The translations under genes and the position numbers were made by a program. Below the pieces are notes generated by a model, which ran no database searches, was not told the origin of the DNA, and worked only from the letters and a program-made list of their open reading frames with translations. A stretch of 64,000 nucleotides of DNA from Salinibacterium sp. dk2585. GTDB taxonomy: Bacteria > Actinomycetota > Actinomycetes > Actinomycetales > Microbacteriaceae. Positions 60,455 through 64,000 of this stretch are shown one piece after another. The stretch covers positions 124,001 to 188,000 of the forward strand of contig NZ_CP042856.1 of the NCBI RefSeq assembly GCF_008001035.1, written 5' to 3'. How positions within the stretch are numbered: the first letter of the stretch is position 1; each line of letters opens with the position of its first letter.

Positions 60455-61335
60455 TGGATGACCTCCTTGAAGATCTGGGAGAGAGACGGATGCTGCGGGG
60501 TGAAGTTCTTCACGGGGCCGGCCGCCATTGCGAGCCGCAGTACGCGCTGCGCCGTCTCGGCGGAGTCGGCGTCGAACACGGCAAAGCCGCCGTCGAACTC
60601 CGCGACGTCGACGCCCGGCTCGTCACGCAGCCAGCCGAGGTCGCCGTCGACCTGCAGCTCGTAGCGGTTGCCCGAGTGCTCGGCGCGCAGGCCCTCGCGG
60701 GAGCCGCTGGCCCGGATGCTGCCATCCGCGATCACGACGAGGTCGTCGCAGAGCCGCTCGACGATGTCGAGCTGGTGGGAGGAGAACAGTACGGGGGCGC
60801 CCTGTGCGGCGTAGTCCTTGAGCACGTTAAGCACGACCTCGACCGCGATCGGGTCGAGGCCCGAGAAGGGCTCGTCGAGGATGAGCACGGTCGGTTCGTG
60901 CACGAGGGCGGCCGCGATCTGGGCGCGCTGCTGGTTGCCGAGCGAGAGGCTCTCGACGGCGTCGTTCGCGCGCTCGCCGAGGCCGAGGCGCTCGAGCAGG
61001 CCATCCGTGTTGGCTTTCGCCCGCTCGGTCGAGAGACCGTGCAGCCGGCCGAGGTAGGTGATCTGCTCGGCGACCTTCATCTTGGGGTAGAGGCCGCGCT
61101 CCTCCGGCATGTAGCCGAAACGGGTGCGGGCATCCTTGCTGATGGGCTGGCCGTCGAGAGTCACGGTGCCGGAGTCGGGCGTGAGCACGCCCATCATGAC
61201 GCGCATGGTCGTGGTCTTGCCGGCACCGTTGCCGCCGACGAAGCCGGTCATGCGGCCGCGCGCGACCGAGAACGAGACGTCGTGCAGCACCCGGCGCTCG
61301 CCGAAGGAGCGGGTAATCGAGTTGAGTTCGAGCAT
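60451..61335 (-). CDS. ABC transporter ATP-binding protein, NatA-like
   Basis: This 294-residue ATPase has Walker A GGNGAGKTTT, signature LSLGNQQRAQIAAAL, Walker B TVLILDEPFSGLDP and a switch His in LFSSHQLD. A C-terminal accessory region follows. It drives the permease encoded downstream on the same strand. The signature LSLGNQQR is a slight variant of LSGGQ, as in the Na+/drug exporter group. A response regulator and kinase lie upstream and may control the pair. Confidence 0.94.
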   Translation of the reverse strand: MLELNSITRSFGERRVLHDVSFSVARGRMTGFVGGNGAGKTTTMRVMMGVLTPDSGTVTLDGQPISKDARTRFGYMPEERGLYPKMKVAEQITYLGRLHGLSTERAKANTDGLLERLGLGERANDAVESLSLGNQQRAQIAAALVHEPTVLILDEPFSGLDPIAVEVVLNVLKDYAAQGAPVLFSSHQLDIVERLCDDLVVIADGSIRASGSREGLRAEHSGNRYELQVDGDLGWLRDEPGVDVAEFDGGFAVFDADSAETAQRVLRLAMAAGPVKNFTPQHPSLSQIFKEVIQ

Positions 61336-61416
61336 GGCTCCAAACTACGGACGCCGCGTGGCCGAGGCATCCGCCGTCAGGCTGGTTTCGCCTCTCCCTC
61401 TGCCGGTGGAGGCTGC

Positions 61417-61470
61417 GAGTGGCCAAAGTTTCGGGTAACCACGCGTGCTTGGCGCAATCTTTGGCCACTC
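61417..61470. repeat. GAGTGGCCAAA hairpin, second copy
   Basis: GAGTGGCCAAAG (61417-61428) pairs perfectly with CTTTGGCCACTC (61459-61470). It lies between the response regulator gene and the ABC ATPase gene, both leftward. The stem core equals that of the hairpin at 7.3 kb while the loop differs. It can act as terminator of the response regulator transcript. Confidence 0.7.
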
Positions 61471-61489
61471 ACGCCCCGCGGCTGCGAAG

Positions 61490-62158
61490 CTAGCCCGCGA
61501 GGCCGTGCTCGTACGCGAAAATGACCGCCTGGATGCGGTCGCGCAGCCCCAGCTTCATGAGCACCTTCGACACGTGGGTCTTGACGGTCGCCTCACCCAC
61601 GTAGAGCCGGCCGGCGATCTCGGAGTTCGAGAGCCCGGCGGCCATGAGCTTGAGCACCTCGAGTTCACGATCGGTGAGGTCGCGCACGGCGTCAGTGTCG
61701 ACCGGCTTCGCGGGAGGAGCGGCTGCCGCGGGCGCCTCCGCCGCGAACCGTGAGATGACTCGCCTCGTCACGGTCGGCGAGAGCAGGGCGTCCCCGCGGG
61801 CGACGATCGTGACGGCGTCGATGAGTTCCTCGGCGCGGGCGTTTTTCAGCAGGAACCCGGATGCCCCGGCCTGCAGCGCCTCGAACAGGTAGTCGTCGCG
61901 GTCGAAGGTCGTGAGGATGAGCACGCCGGCCGTGACGGATGCGTCGGCCACGAGCATCCGCGTCGCCTCGAGCCCGTCCATCCCCGGCATCTGCACGTCC
62001 ATGCAGATCACGTCGGGCTGGAGTTCGCGCGCCCGCTCGACCGCGTCGGCCCCGTTGGCGGCCTCGCCGACGACCTCGATGCCGGGCTCGCTCTGGAGAA
62101 TGGTCTTGAACCCGGCCCGCACGAGGTCCTGGTCGTCGACCAGCAGCACGCGGGTCAC
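61490..62158 (-). CDS. Response regulator, NarL/LuxR type
   Basis: This 222-residue regulator has an N-terminal receiver (LLVDDQDLVRAGF, phosphoacceptor Asp54 in VICMDVQMPGMDGLEA, conserved Lys in LKNARAEEL). A C-terminal LuxR helix-turn-helix follows (LTDRELEVLKLMAAGLSNSEIA, VKTHVSKVLMKLGLRDRIQ). It is phosphorylated by the histidine kinase whose gene overlaps its start by four bases. Targets may include the ABC exporter genes downstream. Confidence 0.95.
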   Translation of the reverse strand: MTRVLLVDDQDLVRAGFKTILQSEPGIEVVGEAANGADAVERARELQPDVICMDVQMPGMDGLEATRMLVADASVTAGVLILTTFDRDDYLFEALQAGASGFLLKNARAEELIDAVTIVARGDALLSPTVTRRVISRFAAEAPAAAAPPAKPVDTDAVRDLTDRELEVLKLMAAGLSNSEIAGRLYVGEATVKTHVSKVLMKLGLRDRIQAVIFAYEHGLAG

Positions 62159-63465
62159 GCGGTCGCCCCCGCGAGCACGGGCTGGGGTGCCGCGGTGCCG
62201 CCGAGGGGAACGACGGCGCGCACGAGGTAGCCGCCCCGCGAGCGGGGGCCGGTCTCGAGGGTGCCGCCGACGGCGGTGAGGCGCTCCCGCATGCCGAGGT
62301 GTCCGAGGCCTGAGCCACGCCCGCGGCTGAGCCCTCGGCCGAGTCCCGTGTCGGTGACCTCCAGCTCTACGCGGTCGCCGAGGTAGCGCAGGCGCACCTC
62401 CGCGGTCGCCCCGTCGCCGGCGTGCTTGCGCACATTCGTCAGCGCTTCCTGCGCCACGCGGTAGAGGGTGAAACCGACGATGGTGGTGACGGGATGCGGT
62501 TCCCCGACGATGACGAGGTTCGTGGGCGTTCCCGCCGTGCGCGTGGATTCGACGAGCAGCTCGAGCTGCTCGAGGCCGCGCGTCGAGGAGGCTTCGGCCG
62601 CGACATCCGTCTCTGCCGTCTCGGTGGAGCCGGGATCGCGCAGGGTCGTGAGCAGGCGGTGCAGCTCGTCGACGGCGGAGCGGGCGCTCGACTCGATGAC
62701 CTCGAGCGACTCACTCGCCATGGCGGGGTCCCGCTCGAGCACGCGTCGGGCTGCACCCGCCTGCACTCCCATGACGGAGACGTGGTGGGCGACGACGTCG
62801 TGCAGCTCGCGGGCGATGCGCACGCGGTCGAGCGCGACGGCCTGCTGCATGCTGTGCTCCCGCTCCTCGGCCAGCTCAGCCGTGCGACGTCGGAGCTCGG
62901 CTCGTTCCCGCGCGGCCGCCCACATGTGATTGCCGAAGTACCAGGCACCGCCGAAGTACAGCACGTTGGTCGCGAAGTTGATGAGCGCGAACGACGCGAA
63001 CGCCGAGAAGACGCCCGAGCGCGAGACATCCGGCAGCAGTTCGGGGTCGCTGACCGTGATGATGAGGTTGACGGCGATCCAGCCGAACATGAAGACGACG
63101 ATGAGCAGGCGCACGATATTCGCGGCCCGGCGACTGCGCGACCAGGCGCCGACGCTGTAGATCGCGACGAACATGGCGATCTGGCTCACGAGCAGCTCGG
63201 GCACCGCGAACTGCTGGCCGAGGTAGAACGCGATCGCGACGACCACGACGACCGCCTCGGGGTGGCGGCGACGCAGCGCGAGCGGCAGCGTCAGCGCCGC
63301 GATGACGATCACACTGAGCCAGAGGGGCGCCGGCTCCTCATAGATGCCGACGCGCGTGTAGAGCATGAGGCTCAGCGTCGCGCCGATCGCCATCACGAGC
63401 GCCCCGAGGGCGTCCCGGCGCACGCCGGTGCTGTTGGGCAGCGGCCGCACCCAGTCGTCTGTCAT
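62155..63465 (-). CDS. Sensor histidine kinase, NarL-partner type
   Basis: This 436-residue kinase has about five N-terminal membrane helices. A HisKA_3 dimerisation domain has phosphoacceptor His222 in RIARELHDVVAHHVSVMGVQ. A C-terminal ATP-binding domain follows, with VTDTGLGRG and GSGLGHLGMRERL. It lacks a large external sensor loop, so it probably senses membrane or envelope change, as kinases next to ABC exporters often do. It is translationally coupled to the response regulator. Confidence 0.94.
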   Translation of the reverse strand: MTDDWVRPLPNSTGVRRDALGALVMAIGATLSLMLYTRVGIYEEPAPLWLSVIVIAALTLPLALRRRHPEAVVVVVAIAFYLGQQFAVPELLVSQIAMFVAIYSVGAWSRSRRAANIVRLLIVVFMFGWIAVNLIITVSDPELLPDVSRSGVFSAFASFALINFATNVLYFGGAWYFGNHMWAAARERAELRRRTAELAEEREHSMQQAVALDRVRIARELHDVVAHHVSVMGVQAGAARRVLERDPAMASESLEVIESSARSAVDELHRLLTTLRDPGSTETAETDVAAEASSTRGLEQLELLVESTRTAGTPTNLVIVGEPHPVTTIVGFTLYRVAQEALTNVRKHAGDGATAEVRLRYLGDRVELEVTDTGLGRGLSRGRGSGLGHLGMRERLTAVGGTLETGPRSRGGYLVRAVVPLGGTAAPQPVLAGATA

Positions 63466-63550
63466 CCCTCAAGGCTAGCGAGCAGCGGATGCCGCGGCAT
63501 CCGTCACCCGGACTACGCCGCCCTGCTGACGTCCACGATTCCGCACCGTG

Positions 63551-63626
63551 CTTTCCCAACTCAGGACTTTGCCCTCACAACTCAGGAGCTCCTGAGTTGT
63601 GAGGGCAAAGTCCTGAGTTGGGAAAG
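63551..63626. terminator. Perfect 76-base palindrome
   Basis: The sequence from 63551 to 63588 is followed without spacer by its exact reverse complement from 63589 to 63626. Each 38-base arm holds two AACTCAGGA words. It lies just after the stop codon of the leftward hydrolase gene and before the end of the kinase promoter region. Termination is likely, but the perfection and lack of a loop are unusual. Confidence 0.85.
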
Positions 63627-63629
63627 GGG

Positions 63630-64000
63630 CTAGAGGTCGTGCTCTGCGAGCCAGCGCCGCAGCACCCGCACGAACTCCTTCGGCTGCTCGACCGAGGGCA
63701 GGTGCGCCGCGTCGGGGAACCGCGCCCCATCCGCATTCGGCAGCGCCGACAACTGGTACTCGTAGTTGAGGAGCACCTCGCTGAGATCGTGGTCGCCCAC
63801 CATGACCAGCGACGGCACGGTCACGTCGACCAGTCGGTCGTAGGCGGGAGGCTCAAGCGGAATGGGCACGGGCTTCTCGAGCACGTGCGCAAGGTTCGGC
63901 TGGTTGAGCTGGTAGGCCGTGCGCACGAAGTCGGGGTCGAGCGAGCCCTGGTCGCGCCGCACCCCGAATGCCCAGAGCTCGACCTCGAGGCGGTTCAGCG
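63630..64000 (-). CDS. Alpha/beta-hydrolase, C-terminal part (cut by window edge)
   Basis: These are the last 123 codons of a leftward gene whose 5' end lies beyond the window. The visible part has LVDVTVPSLVMVGDHDLSEV (the strand before the catalytic Asp) and FPDAAHLPSVEQPKEFVRVL (the catalytic His segment) of alpha/beta-hydrolases such as 3-oxoadipate enol-lactonase-like proteins. The nucleophile is outside the window. The stop is followed at once by the 76-base palindrome. Confidence 0.85.
   Translation of the reverse strand, partial: LNRLEVELWAFGVRRDQGSLDPDFVRTAYQLNQPNLAHVLEKPVPIPLEPPAYDRLVDVTVPSLVMVGDHDLSEVLLNYEYQLSALPNADGARFPDAAHLPSVEQPKEFVRVLRRWLAEHDL

Overview
The window is high-GC DNA with tightly packed genes, stop/start overlaps of the ATGA, GTGA and TGATG kind, and frequent GTG/TTG starts. 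Gene content points to an actinobacterium, most likely of the family Microbacteriaceae. The evidence is a C50-type carotenoid cluster (crtE-B-I-Ye-Yf-Eb), an HspR/HAIR-controlled dnaK-grpE-dnaJ-hspR operon, mycothiol-type ArsC proteins, a bifunctional-type dCTP deaminase and very frequent GGATGC/GCATCC hexamers. The family is an inference; no rRNA is present.

Layout. 1-3.5 kb: MarR regulator with its operators and a P-type cation ATPase. 3.5-6.8 kb: arsenic cluster 1 (arsR, arsO-like, acr3, arsC). 6.9-12.1 kb: small thioredoxin-fold protein, MFS transporter, then a cupin, IclR regulator and three lower meta-cleavage enzymes (tautomerase, hydratase, decarboxylase). 12.1-14.9 kb: quinone oxidoreductase/XRE/membrane-protein operon and an aquaporin. 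14.9-21.1 kb: two divergent, related, glycine-rich, LPxTG-anchored surface proteins. 21.1-24.6 kb: TetR regulator, LysM-like lipoprotein, MerR regulator and a SulP transporter. 24.7-27.3 kb: arsenic cluster 2 (acr3, an arsR-arsC fusion, arsC), ending beside tRNA-Gly(CCC). 27.5-29.5 kb: acetyltransferase, dcd, ThuA-like protein. 29.6-38.0 kb: MMPL exporter, CrtR-like MarR regulator, idi and the carotenoid operon. 38.2-42.0 kb: regulator, PEP-mutase-family enzyme, esterase, MFS protein. 42.0-45.7 kb: a compositionally distinct three-gene block that looks like an uncharacterised restriction or defence system. 45.8-53.2 kb: heat-shock genes to clpB. 53.3-64 kb: acyl-CoA ligase, OatA-like acyltransferase, CorA, threonine aldolase, ABC exporter, two-component system and a truncated hydrolase.

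The most interesting candidate is the 42.0-45.7 kb block. It encodes a PNK-type 3'-phosphatase domain protein, a D12-class adenine-N6 methyltransferase, and a 763-residue protein combining a PD-(D/E)XK nuclease-like N-terminus, a DGQHR motif and a HEPN-like C-terminus. The second theme is a set of intergenic hairpin families. They include a perfect 76-base palindrome, two pairs that share stem sequences, one pair with compensatory changes, and GGTTGAG...TCGAAACC elements lying inside the 3' ends of crtI and crtYe.

No integrase, intact insertion sequence or CRISPR array was found. No gap longer than 300 bases lacks a gene.
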